Source: an uncultured Flavobacteriaceae bacterium (lineage in GTDB: Bacteria; Bacteroidota; Bacteroidia; Flavobacteriales; Flavobacteriaceae). From it: a stretch of 26,157 nt of DNA. Of the stretch, positions 1 through 8,231 are shown one piece after another. Numbering within the stretch: position 1 is the stretch's first letter; the number at the start of each line of letters is the position of its first letter. Position numbers and translations under genes: made by a program. The notes beneath the pieces are model-generated. The model was not told the DNA's origin and ran no database searches. It saw only the letters and a program-made list of their open reading frames with translations. The stretch spans positions 1 to 26,157 of the forward strand of contig CALIIP010000125.1 in the NCBI GenBank assembly GCA_938018045.1. The letters run 5' to 3'.

Positions 1-3000
1 TTTAGATATGATGATTTAGAAGAGAATGCAATTTTTGTAAGTGGAGAAGACGATAATAAGTTTGACTCAAACGACTTCATCCTCTTTTATGCCAAAGGAT
101 CAGATAATTGGAATGTAATTCCATCAGTAAATAATGTAAGACATCAAAAAAACATTTTTTCTGATAAATCATATTATTTTATAAATGTAGATGGTGCTTC
201 TGGAAAACGTATTCAAAATGATACTCCTATAGTAGCAGTTCCAAATCAGCAAATAACTTCTTATAATGATTATGATTTTTATGAAAAAGAAGAGTATAAT
301 GTTAAGGCTATTGGTCAACAATGGTTTGGAGAAAACTTAACTATAGAGAATGTTCAAACTTTTACGATTCCGTTTGAAAATATTGATATGTCTCAAGACC
401 TTCAAATAAGAGTTAGAGGAGTAGTTGAATCAGAAACACCCACTCAAATGGCTATAAAAGTAAATGGTCAAGATTTATATACTATCAATTATCCTGCGAT
501 TACAAACTCACTTGTACACGCCGTTGCTAGAGAAAGTGAAGGAAGTATTTCAGCTACAAATGAATCAGTAGTAGTTGAAATCACATTCAATAATAACGGA
601 AACCCTTCTGCAAAAGCACATTTAGATTATATTGAAGTTATTGGAAAAAAAATATTAACTGTAAACGATAAACAATTTGGTTTTAGAAGTTTTGATGTTG
701 CAAATGGTTCTGGAGTCGCTCAATATCAGATTCAAAACGCGACCGAAATTTGGGATGTTACAGATTTTGTAAATCCAGTGAATATTACAAATCAATCTAC
801 TACTGGAAATTTTGAATTTAATGCTATTGCAGGATCACTTAAAGAATATGTAGCGCTAAATGAGGCTGATTATTTTACACCAGAGAAATTACCCAATAGT
901 TTTGTGGAAAATCAAAACCTACACGCACTTGAAGATATTGATTATGTTATTGTAACTCGTGATTTTTTATCAGGAGAAGCCGAAAGATTGGCAGATTTTC
1001 ATCGAAATAGAGGTTTGATTGTTGAGGTTGTAGATATTGAAAAAATTTACAATGAATTTTCTTCTGGAAATCCAGATTTAACAGCAATTAGAGACTTTAC
1101 AAAATATTTATACGATAACGCAACAACTCCTGAAAAAAGAATTAAATATTTATGTTTATTTGGTGATGCTTCTTATGATTATAAAGATAGGATTAATGGT
1201 AATAATAATATAGTTCCAGCATTTCAAGCGTATGAAAGTTTCAACTTAGCAACTTCTTATGTTACAGATGATTATTATGGGATGATGGACTCCAATGAAG
1301 GTTTATTGACAGGAGCAGATAGACAAGATGTTGCGACAGGAAGAATTCCAGTTTCAGATGTTATACAAGCTTCAAATGCTATTGATAAAATTATAAATTA
1401 TAATAGTACAAATTCATATGGAGATTGGAGAAATCAGGTTACTTTAATTGCTGATGATATTGATGCGAGTGGTGAAGGTAATTTACAGGGTAGCTTAGAA
1501 AGAATAGCAGATTCTATAAAAGTTCGCAAACCTATATTGAATGTTAAGAAGATTTATGCAGATGCTTATGTACAACAAACATCATCAGGAGGAGAACGCT
1601 ATCCAGATGTAAATACAGAAATATCTAATGCTATTGAAAGAGGAACGTTGATGGCAAACTATTTTGGTCATGGAGGAGAAGATGGTTGGGCAGACGAGCG
1701 AATTTTAGAAATATCACAACTTCAAGATTGGAGTAATTTTAATACACTTCCGTTGATTATTACAATTACATGTGAATTTTCAAAATTTGACAATCCATTG
1801 AGATTGGCTGGAGGAGAATATATTGTATGGAATAAAGATGGAGGTTCAATATCACTAATTACAACAACTAGAGAAATTTATATAAACGTTGGAAGAGCCT
1901 TTAATGAACGATTGATGAAAGTTTTATTGACATTTAATGATGAAGATTTTACAATTGCTGAAGCATTAATGAGAGTTAAAAATCAGTTTACTACAAATCA
2001 GCGATTGTTTATTTATTATTTAGGAGATCCAGCAATGAAATTAGCAGTGCCAAAAGCAGATGTAAGATTAACACAAATGAATGGAGTCGATATAGGAACT
2101 TCTCTTGATACAATAAAAGCATTGTCTCGTGTTCGCTTTAATGGAATTGTAACAGATCCTTCAGGAAATTTATTAAATGATTTTAACGGAGAATTATCTG
2201 CAACAGTGTTTGACAAAGAAATAATAAGAACGACACTTGATAATAATAATTTTGGAATTAACATGGAGTTTGACGTATTGGAAAGTAAAATATTTAGAGG
2301 TAGAGCGACTGTAGATAACGGACGTTTTAGTTTTGATTTTATAGCACCACGAGATTTAAGAATTGCTTACGGAAAAGGGAAAATTAGTTTTTATGCTGAT
2401 AATGATATTATTGACAAGGCAGGATATAATTTTGATGTAACCATTGGCGGAATTAATGAAGATGCTCCTGAAGACAATGTTGGTCCAGAAATACAATTGT
2501 TTATCAATGATGAATCATTTGTAGATGGTGGGAACACAAATGCATCTCCGTTATTTTTGGCAGTTTTAGAAGATGAAAATGGAATAAATACTTCAATTAC
2601 AGCAGTAGATCATGATATAGTTGCAGTTTTAGACGGTGATACAGCAAATCCTTTTATACTAAACGATTATTATCAGACAGAATTAAACGATTACACAAAA
2701 GGAAAAGTTAAGTATCCTTTGCGAAATCTTGAAAGCGGATTGCACACTATAGAATTATGTGCTTGGGACACATACAATAATAACTCATGTGCTACGTTAA
2801 CATTTGTTGTAGTCAATGATTCAGAAATGGTATTGGATAATGTGTTGAATTATCCAAATCCGTTTATAAATCACACACAATTTTGGTTTAATCATAACAA
2901 GCCAAATGAGCCTTTAGAAGTTCAAATTCAGATATTTACAGTATCTGGAAAATTGGTTAAAACAATCAATGAACTAGTTCAATCTACAGGAAATTTATCT

Positions 3001-3138
3001 CGATCTATTACATGGAATGGTTTAGATGATTTTGGAGATAAAATTGGAAAAGGTGTTTATGTTTACAAATTAAATGTAAAAAGCACCTTATCTAACGTAA
3101 GTGCAGAAAAATATGAGAAGTTAGTTATACTTCAATAA
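1..3138 (+). CDS. porU: PorU, type IX secretion sortase (5'-truncated)
   Basis: The reading frame is open from base 1, so this is the 3' part of a gene that begins outside the window; the first ATG, at 388, is internal. About 1045 residues are present, and I expect roughly 200 more upstream. Residues ~310-685 (numbered from base 1) form a gingipain-like C25 caspase-fold domain. Its catalytic pair is visible: His557 in a GHG context (codon 1669) and Cys591 in TITC (codon 1771). Ig-like sequence follows, then a C-terminal secretion domain starting at YPNPF (951-955) with a FlgD-like WNG...GKGVYVYKL ending. In the family, PorU works at the outer membrane as the protease/sortase that removes the C-terminal signal of T9SS cargo and joins cargo to anionic LPS. 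PorV follows after 45 bases on the same strand, as expected. Very confident. Confidence 0.95.
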   Translation, partial: FRYDDLEENAIFVSGEDDNKFDSNDFILFYAKGSDNWNVIPSVNNVRHQKNIFSDKSYYFINVDGASGKRIQNDTPIVAVPNQQITSYNDYDFYEKEEYNVKAIGQQWFGENLTIENVQTFTIPFENIDMSQDLQIRVRGVVESETPTQMAIKVNGQDLYTINYPAITNSLVHAVARESEGSISATNESVVVEITFNNNGNPSAKAHLDYIEVIGKKILTVNDKQFGFRSFDVANGSGVAQYQIQNATEIWDVTDFVNPVNITNQSTTGNFEFNAIAGSLKEYVALNEADYFTPEKLPNSFVENQNLHALEDIDYVIVTRDFLSGEAERLADFHRNRGLIVEVVDIEKIYNEFSSGNPDLTAIRDFTKYLYDNATTPEKRIKYLCLFGDASYDYKDRINGNNNIVPAFQAYESFNLATSYVTDDYYGMMDSNEGLLTGADRQDVATGRIPVSDVIQASNAIDKIINYNSTNSYGDWRNQVTLIADDIDASGEGNLQGSLERIADSIKVRKPILNVKKIYADAYVQQTSSGGERYPDVNTEISNAIERGTLMANYFGHGGEDGWADERILEISQLQDWSNFNTLPLIITITCEFSKFDNPLRLAGGEYIVWNKDGGSISLITTTREIYINVGRAFNERLMKVLLTFNDEDFTIAEALMRVKNQFTTNQRLFIYYLGDPAMKLAVPKADVRLTQMNGVDIGTSLDTIKALSRVRFNGIVTDPSGNLLNDFNGELSATVFDKEIIRTTLDNNNFGINMEFDVLESKIFRGRATVDNGRFSFDFIAPRDLRIAYGKGKISFYADNDIIDKAGYNFDVTIGGINEDAPEDNVGPEIQLFINDESFVDGGNTNASPLFLAVLEDENGINTSITAVDHDIVAVLDGDTANPFILNDYYQTELNDYTKGKVKYPLRNLESGLHTIELCAWDTYNNNSCATLTFVVVNDSEMVLDNVLNYPNPFINHTQFWFNHNKPNEPLEVQIQIFTVSGKLVKTINELVQSTGNLSRSITWNGLDDFGDKIGKGVYVYKLNVKSTLSNVSAEKYEKLVILQ

Positions 3139-3183
3139 AAAAAACAGATATTTGTATTATCGCTTAAAAGAAAAACTGAATAA

Positions 3184-4332
3184 ATGAAAAACCTACTATT
3201 TACGCTATTTATTTTATCACTTACAATTCCTACTATAAAAGCGCAAGACGTTCCAAACCCTATTACAACAGCTGCACCATTTTTATTAATTACTCCAGAT
3301 GCTAGGGCAGGAGGTATGGGAGATGTTGGAGTTGCTACAAGTCCAGATGCAAATTCATTACATCACAATCCAGCAAAGATTGCTTTTATGAATTCTCAAT
3401 ACAAGATTGGAGTTATTTACACACCTTGGTTAAGAGAATTGACCAATGATGTTTTTTTAGGAGGATTTACAGTTGCAAACAGGTTGAACGAAAGAAGCGC
3501 TTGGGGAGTAAGTTTAAAATATTTTAACTTAGGAGAAATACAATTAACTGATGATTTTGGTGGAGACCAAGGTGTAGAAAAATTAAATGAATTTTCCTTG
3601 GCAGGAACTTATGCATTAAAGTTAAATGAGACATTCTCTATGGGAGTTGGAATGCGATTTATTCGTTCTGATTTAGGAATTGAAATTAGTAATACAGTAT
3701 TAAATCCAGTAAATACTTTCTCTGTTGACATCTCTGGTTATTACCAGTCAGAAGAACAGAATTACGGAGATTTTAATGGGAAATGGCGAGGAGGATTTAA
3801 CTTGTCTAATATAGGCCCAAAAGTTTCTTATACAGATGAAGCGGACAATGAAAACTTTATACCTACAAATTTAAAATTAGGTGGAGGTTTTGATTTTATT
3901 TTAGATGATTATAATAAAATTGCTGCAACATTAGAATTTACGAAGTTATTAGTTCCAACACCGCCTTTAAGAGATCCAATTACTGGAGAAATTACGGAAG
4001 GACAAGATGATAATGTTGGATTCTTTAAAGGGATGTTCCAATCGTTTGGTGATGCTCCTGGAGGTTTCAGCGAAGAGATGAAAGAATTTACTTGGGCACT
4101 TGGTGTTGAGTATACATATGACAATGCATTTGCAGTGCGTACAGGATATTTTAACGAAAACGATTTGAAAGGTGGACGTAAATACTTCACTTTAGGAGCA
4201 GGATTCAAGTTTAAAAGTAGTAATATAGATATTTCATACTTATTTAATTCTTCGGATGTTAATAACCCTTTAGAAAATACATTGCGTTTTTCTTTAGCGT
4301 TTGATTTCGGAGATTTATATGAAGATTATTAA
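3184..4332 (+). CDS. porV: PorV (LptO), T9SS outer-membrane shuttle protein
   Basis: This is a 382-residue beta-barrel protein. It opens with a Sec signal peptide (Lys-rich start, hydrophobic residues 4-18, cleavage expected after Ala20, leaving Gln21 as the new N-terminus). The mature start, with its PDARAGGMGDVGVATSPDA-type stretch, is typical of PorV/FadL-like barrels, and the C-terminus ends in alternating aromatic beta-strand sequence. In the family, PorV carries T9SS cargo from the translocon to the PorU attachment complex. It lies 45 bases after porU on the same strand, so the two are probably cotranscribed, with no terminator between them. A nested palindrome follows the stop codon. 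The predicted N-terminal Gln makes it a likely substrate of the cyclotransferase encoded at 15011-16042. Confidence 0.95.
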   Translation: MKNLLFTLFILSLTIPTIKAQDVPNPITTAAPFLLITPDARAGGMGDVGVATSPDANSLHHNPAKIAFMNSQYKIGVIYTPWLRELTNDVFLGGFTVANRLNERSAWGVSLKYFNLGEIQLTDDFGGDQGVEKLNEFSLAGTYALKLNETFSMGVGMRFIRSDLGIEISNTVLNPVNTFSVDISGYYQSEEQNYGDFNGKWRGGFNLSNIGPKVSYTDEADNENFIPTNLKLGGGFDFILDDYNKIAATLEFTKLLVPTPPLRDPITGEITEGQDDNVGFFKGMFQSFGDAPGGFSEEMKEFTWALGVEYTYDNAFAVRTGYFNENDLKGGRKYFTLGAGFKFKSSNIDISYLFNSSDVNNPLENTLRFSLAFDFGDLYEDY

Positions 4333-4345
4333 TAGAATTGTTACT

Positions 4346-4388
4346 GCATGAACCGAGCTTTTAATAATTATTAAAAGCGAACACATGC
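4346..4388. repeat. Nested palindrome between porV and cdd
   Basis: A perfect 22-base palindrome occupies 4357-4378 (arm GCTTTTAATAA). It is enclosed by a second inverted repeat, GCATG (4346-4350) with CATGC (4384-4388), separated by short unpaired stretches. In RNA this would fold into a long hairpin with one internal loop. There is no T-run after it, so it does not look like an intrinsic terminator. A role in mRNA processing or stability, or as a dimeric protein site, is possible but unproven. Confidence 0.7.
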
Positions 4389-4415
4389 GACAATAAAATA
4401 ATTAATTAAAGGCGC

Positions 4416-4898
4416 ATGAAAAAAATTCAATTATCAACATCAATTACCGTTTTTGAAACAGTAGATGAACTTCCAAAAGATGTCCAAGTGTTGATGAGTG
4501 AGGCAGTTAAGGTTCGTAAAACTGCATATGCTCCATATTCTAAATTTAGTGTTGGTACAGCGTTTTTATTAGAAAACGGAGAAACTATAACTGGTAACAA
4601 TCAAGAAAATGCTGCATATCCTTCAGGAATGTGTGCAGAAAGGGTTGCTGTATGGAAAGCCTCCTCTGAGTTTCCTGATGTTAGGATTTTAAAAATTGCA
4701 ATTACTGCAACATCACAAAATAATCCTGTTACAGAACCAGTTGCACCTTGTGGTGCTTGTCGTCAAACATTATCAGAATACGAAATAAAACAAGCGTCTA
4801 ATATGGAGATTTATTTTATGGGAGAATCTGGTAAAATAATTAAAACAGAGTCACTTCACGATCTGCTTCCTCTTGCTTTTGACAAGTCATTTTTATAG
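4416..4898 (+). CDS. cdd: Cytidine deaminase
   Basis: This 160-residue protein is the normal length for the small homotetrameric, zinc-dependent cytidine deaminase, which converts (deoxy)cytidine to (deoxy)uridine in pyrimidine salvage in the cytoplasm. The zinc and catalytic motifs are intact: Cys73-Ala-Glu75 (zinc ligand and proton-shuttling Glu) and PCGACRQ with Cys112 and Cys115. A substrate-binding FSVGTAFLLENG stretch precedes them. It is the third gene on the + strand after porU and porV, 83 bases downstream of porV. In many flavobacteria I recall the order continuing into pdhA and pdhC. Here that continuation is missing and the pdh pair is found inverted about 13 kb away. No convincing terminator follows; only an AT-only inverted repeat is seen at 4909-4923. 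Confidence 0.95.
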   Translation: MKKIQLSTSITVFETVDELPKDVQVLMSEAVKVRKTAYAPYSKFSVGTAFLLENGETITGNNQENAAYPSGMCAERVAVWKASSEFPDVRILKIAITATSQNNPVTEPVAPCGACRQTLSEYEIKQASNMEIYFMGESGKIIKTESLHDLLPLAFDKSFL

Positions 4899-4930
4899 TT
4901 GATATTTCATATTTTAAAAATATTTTGTTA

Positions 4931-4993
4931 TTAGAAACATGTATTTTATTGCTGAAAACATGTATTTTATTATTGAAAACGTGTATTTTAGTT
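4931..4993. repeat. Three tandem 21-bp repeats upstream of lipoprotein gene
   Basis: Three consecutive copies of a 21-base unit resembling GAAAACATGTATTTTATT are present. The shared core (CATGTATTTTA; CGTGTATTTTA in the third copy) starts at 4938, 4959 and 4980. The exact 21-base period equals about two helical turns, so each copy faces the same side of the DNA. The unit core is an imperfect palindrome around ACATGT. The array ends right at the possible -33 element of the downstream lipoprotein gene, which is where an activator or repressor array would sit. Confidence 0.75.
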
Positions 4994-5022
4994 GCTTATG
5001 TGAAATATTTGTTATAAACTTG
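4992..5022 (+). promoter_or_regulatory. Possible promoter of the 5051 lipoprotein gene
   Basis: TTG at 4992-4994 is followed after 20 bases by TAAACTTG (5015-5022), seven of eight positions of the Bacteroidota -7 element TAnnTTTG. The start codon is 28 bases further on. The spacer is slightly long and the -7 box imperfect, so the call is tentative; a weak core promoter would suit activation through the adjacent 21-bp repeats. Confidence 0.35.
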
Positions 5023-5050
5023 TTACTTATTAACCCCACAAACAAACAAA

Positions 5051-5662
5051 ATGTTTAAAAAAATTACCCTAGCTATAGCAGTACTAGTTGTGCTATATAG
5101 TTGTCAAAAAGATGATGAGTTGTTCAATCAAATTAACACATCAGAACCCACAAATTTATTTGAATTTAGTGTATCAACTCAAGATCTAACAGGTCTTCAA
5201 TCAAGAAACACTGATACTGCATGTTCATCAACAGATCTAATTGCTGGTCAAAATTATGATGCAGGTAGAGTTGATGTTGAGATTGTAGAAGAAAATGGAG
5301 TTGACTATGTTTACATCACTTACATTACAGAAGATGATTGGATTCTTAAACTTACGCATTTATATGCGGGAATTAAGGAAGATATTCCTGAAACTAAAAA
5401 CGGAAACCCTAAACCTGGAGTTTTTGAAAAAAGAATGGATTATGAGGCTAATGTCATTTCAGATTTTGAAATTGAGTATAAAATTGAAGCAGCAGCTTTT
5501 GAAGATTGCTTTTACATTGCAGCTCATGCCGAAGTTGAAAAAGTTGATGGAAGTCAAAGTGAAACAGCTTGGGGACAAGGTGAAGGATTTGAAGGTAGCA
5601 GTTGGGCTATGTATTATGAGTTTTGTAAATCCTCATGTCCTGATGACCATGTAGAAAAATAG
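5051..5662 (+). CDS. Secreted lipoprotein of unknown function
   Basis: The 203-residue product has a lipoprotein signal (hydrophobic residues 6-15, lipobox LYSC with lipidated Cys18). QKDDE after the cysteine matches the acidic export signal that sends Bacteroidota lipoproteins to the cell surface. From about residue 58 the rest appears to be one domain: an LIAGQ-x-AG-VxV start, YVYITYIT, a WxLxxTHLY segment, a GNPKPGxF loop, CFYIAAHAEV and a closing TAWGQGEGFxGxSWAMYYEF. I recognise this combination as a recurring extracellular domain in bacterial secreted proteins, but I know no activity for it. It probably folds as a beta-sandwich, with several Cys that could pair. The gene stands alone behind a 21-bp repeat array and ends at a hairpin shared with pafA. 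Function not assignable. Confidence 0.85.
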   Translation: MFKKITLAIAVLVVLYSCQKDDELFNQINTSEPTNLFEFSVSTQDLTGLQSRNTDTACSSTDLIAGQNYDAGRVDVEIVEENGVDYVYITYITEDDWILKLTHLYAGIKEDIPETKNGNPKPGVFEKRMDYEANVISDFEIEYKIEAAAFEDCFYIAAHAEVEKVDGSQSETAWGQGEGFEGSSWAMYYEFCKSSCPDDHVEK

Positions 5663-5691
5663 TAATCTTGTATCTTAATACGAATTGTTTT

Positions 5692-5730
5692 AAAACCGCC
5701 TAAAATATAATTTTTGGCGGTTTTTATTTT
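5692..5730. terminator. Bidirectional terminator between lipoprotein gene and pafA
   Basis: The stem AAAACCGCC (5692-5700) pairs with GGCGGTTTT (5716-5724) around a 15-base AT loop, followed by a T-rich run to 5730. A-rich flanks also give a U-tail on the other strand. The right arm overlaps the first base of the pafA stop codon (5724-5726), so it can serve both convergent genes. Confidence 0.8.
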
Positions 5731-7391
5731 ATTACATCTTCAATAACTCTACCAGTATTTCCATTTGTAAATTCAATGTCTAATATCGTTGACAGTGTTG
5801 GAACTATGTTAATTATTGGTTGGTAAGTACTTGACTCTCCTTTTTTGATTCCATTTCCATAAAAAAGTAGCGGTACATGAGTGTTATAATTATAACCAGT
5901 TCCGTGTGTTGTTCCACCATTATTATAATAATCAGAAATAGAAGACGGTTTATACATAAACACAATATCACCTGATAACTTTTGATTGTAGCTGTTTTGA
6001 ACTAAACTCATAAATCCTTCAGTAAATTCATTTGTCTGAAGTGTTCTTGCAGTTATTGTTTTGTAAATTCCTTTATAGTTTATCAATTCATCAGCAATTA
6101 ATTGTTGAACATCAGTAAGGTCTAGTTTTAACTTTTTCACCTCTTTTTTATTTAAATAAATAGTATTGTTTGAAATATGCTCTATTAAATTCTCTGATTT
6201 AAATAAATCTTCGGCAATATCTTTAATATGCTTTCTTAATTTTTTCTTATCAATATATCTTGCAGGAATAGATTGGTCTTTTAGATATTTTGGCACTTCA
6301 GTTGCACCATGATCAGCAGTTAAAAATAGTGTGTAATTATTTTCACCAACTTGTGTGTCTAAAAACAATAAAAGTCGCTCTAAATCTTTATCCAACCTTA
6401 TAAAAGCATCTTGTACTTCCTTTGAAGAAACTCCAAAGCCATGACCAATATAATCTGTACTTGAAAAACTAATAGTAAGTAAATCTGTAAATTTAGTCTT
6501 TCCAAGGTTTTCATTTTTGATAGCCTCAATCGCGAAATCCAATGTCAAACTATTCCCAAAAGGGGTTTCGCTTATCAAACTATAATTACCGTTTAAATCT
6601 CTTAGTTTTGGCAAATCATAAGGGAAAGTTACTGTAGATTTTCCTTTAAATTTCATTTCATAATCATTCTCATCTGATGTGCTTTCTGTATATGTAGAAA
6701 TATCATAATATGTATCCCAAGTTTTACTAAGGTACTCATCAACTTTCTTTTCTGTATTAAATTTTTGCACCCATTTTGGCAATTCATTCATATAAAAACT
6801 ACTAGAAACAAAATTACCTATATCATCACCATCATACCAGTATGCCGCATTTGCACTGTGTCCTGCAGGTAATATTGCACCACGATCTTTTATGCCTACT
6901 CCAATAACTTTTCCATTCATATTTTGGGCTAAATGTAATTGATCACCAATTGTGCTTACTTGAATCCTATGTGGAGACCTTTCTCCTTTCTTTGAAGATG
7001 ATCCAATTGTAGTATAGTTATCATCACCAACACAATTAATGTATTCTTTTGATTTCTTGTCATACCAATCATTTGCTAGAATTCCATGAATGTTAGGAGT
7101 TGTTCCTGTATAAATTGACGCATGGCCAACTGCAGTTTTGGTAGAAGAATAATTTAGATGTGCGTTTTTTAGATTATAACCATCTTTCATCAATCGTTTA
7201 AAGCCACCTTCACTATATTTATTATAAAAACGCGTTAAATAATCGTAACGCATTTGATCGACTACAATTCCAATAACCAATTTTGGTTTTGAGTTTTCTA
7301 AAACTGTATTATTTGAGGTTTGATAAATTTCTTGTGCTTTGCAACTTATTGATAATAATATGATTGCTGATAATAAGAAGATTTTTTTCAT
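5724..7391 (-). CDS. pafA: PafA-type alkaline phosphatase (phosphate monoesterase)
   Basis: This 555-residue exported protein belongs to the alkaline phosphatase superfamily and hydrolyses phosphate monoesters in the periplasm or at the surface. Residues matching the Elizabethkingia PafA active site are in the right order and spacing: Asp45 (VVDQMR), nucleophile Thr86 (TAVGHAS), Asn107, the Lys168-Asp-Arg170 pair typical of the monoesterase branch, Asp313 and His317 (STDYIGHGFG), Asp360-His361 (TADHG) and His496 (TTHG). Lys168/Arg170 argue against a phosphodiesterase of the NPP type. The signal peptide has a Cys17 in a poor lipobox (SISC); cleavage after Ala19, leaving Gln20, is as likely. 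It has its own upstream TATCTTTG box, diverges from mlaE and converges on the lipoprotein gene. PafA enzymes are known as phosphate-insensitive. Confidence 0.9.
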   Translation of the reverse strand: MKKIFLLSAIILLSISCKAQEIYQTSNNTVLENSKPKLVIGIVVDQMRYDYLTRFYNKYSEGGFKRLMKDGYNLKNAHLNYSSTKTAVGHASIYTGTTPNIHGILANDWYDKKSKEYINCVGDDNYTTIGSSSKKGERSPHRIQVSTIGDQLHLAQNMNGKVIGVGIKDRGAILPAGHSANAAYWYDGDDIGNFVSSSFYMNELPKWVQKFNTEKKVDEYLSKTWDTYYDISTYTESTSDENDYEMKFKGKSTVTFPYDLPKLRDLNGNYSLISETPFGNSLTLDFAIEAIKNENLGKTKFTDLLTISFSSTDYIGHGFGVSSKEVQDAFIRLDKDLERLLLFLDTQVGENNYTLFLTADHGATEVPKYLKDQSIPARYIDKKKLRKHIKDIAEDLFKSENLIEHISNNTIYLNKKEVKKLKLDLTDVQQLIADELINYKGIYKTITARTLQTNEFTEGFMSLVQNSYNQKLSGDIVFMYKPSSISDYYNNGGTTHGTGYNYNTHVPLLFYGNGIKKGESSTYQPIINIVPTLSTILDIEFTNGNTGRVIEDVIK

Positions 7392-7417
7392 TTATTTTGA
7401 AGTTGATACGGTACAAA

Positions 7418-7425
7418 CAAAGATA
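7418..7425 (-). promoter_or_regulatory. -7 promoter element of pafA
   Basis: On the - strand TATCTTTG matches the Bacteroidota -7 element TAnnTTTG exactly and lies 26 bases ahead of the pafA start. No TTG is seen at the usual -33 distance, so the call rests on the -7 box and its position. Confidence 0.5.
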
Positions 7426-7490
7426 CAATTTTATGATATATATGGTATATAGATTACATTAATTTAATATTTTAGCCAAAAGGAATTTGA

Positions 7491-8231
7491 ATGAATTATA
7501 TTGAACATATCGGTAAATACTTTATGATGCTGAGGCAAGTCTTTAAGCGCCCACAAAAGTGGAGAGTGTTTAAAGAGACTTTTTTTCGCGAAGTAGAAGA
7601 TTTAGGATTAAAATCTTTAGGTATCATTATGTTTATTTCTTTTTTTATTGGAGGTGTTGTCGCAATTCAAACAGCATTAAATGTTGACAGTCCTTTTATC
7701 CCTAAGTATTTAATTGGTTTCGCAACAAAGCGTTCTATGATCTTAGAATTTGGTCCAACTTTCACATCTGTTATTTTAGCAGGAAAAGTAGGGTCTTATA
7801 TTGCATCAAGTATTGGAACTATGCGCGTGACAGAACAAATAGATGCTTTGGAAGTTATGGGAATTAACTCTTTAAGTTATTTAGTGTTGCCAAAAGTATT
7901 AGCGGCATTACTTTTCTATCCATTATTAGTTTTAATCGCAATGTTTCTTGGGATTTTTGGTGGATGGGCAGCAGGAGTATTAACAGATTTGTTTTATTCA
8001 GTAGATTATATAGACGGTGTTCAGTTAGATTTCAATCCGTTTTTCATAAAATACGCACTCATCAAAACAGTAGTTTTTGCTTTTGTTATAGCTACGGTTC
8101 CTGCATATCATGGTTATTATGTAAAAGGAGGTTCATTAGAAGTTGGTAGGGCAAGTACGCAGGCAGTTGTTTGGACAAGTGTTGTGATTATTTTATTGAA
8201 TTATTTTTTAACTCAAATGCTTTTAGGATAA
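7491..8231 (+). CDS. mlaE: MlaE-type ABC transporter permease
   Basis: This is a 246-residue inner-membrane protein with about five to six hydrophobic segments. It carries the family hallmark stretch: EFGPTFTSVILAGKVG, then SYIASSIGTMRVTEQIDALEVMG. MlaE permeases form dimers and, with MlaF and an MCE protein, move phospholipids between the inner and outer membranes. The stop codon overlaps the mlaF start by one base (TAATG at 8229-8233), so the two are translationally coupled. No MCE-domain (MlaD) gene is found downstream within the window; a tRNA gene follows instead. The gene diverges from pafA, and I find no convincing promoter in the 99 bases between them. Confidence 0.9.
   Translation: MNYIEHIGKYFMMLRQVFKRPQKWRVFKETFFREVEDLGLKSLGIIMFISFFIGGVVAIQTALNVDSPFIPKYLIGFATKRSMILEFGPTFTSVILAGKVGSYIASSIGTMRVTEQIDALEVMGINSLSYLVLPKVLAALLFYPLLVLIAMFLGIFGGWAAGVLTDLFYSVDYIDGVQLDFNPFFIKYALIKTVVFAFVIATVPAYHGYYVKGGSLEVGRASTQAVVWTSVVIILLNYFLTQMLLG

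Noticed and set aside
388..3138. PorU starting at the ATG at 388
   Set aside because: The same frame is open back to base 1 and encodes PorU-like sequence, so this Met is internal.
4909..4923. Terminator after cdd
   Set aside because: The inverted repeat ATATTTT/AAAATAT is AT-only with a one-base centre and no GC stem, too weak to call.
4931..4993. CRISPR array at the 21-bp repeats
   Set aside because: The units are adjacent with no spacers, too short, and no cas gene is near.
5295..5654. A second protein in another frame of the 5051 lipoprotein gene
   Set aside because: It is Leu/Lys-rich without any domain and lies fully inside a gene with a clear lipoprotein signal and domain.
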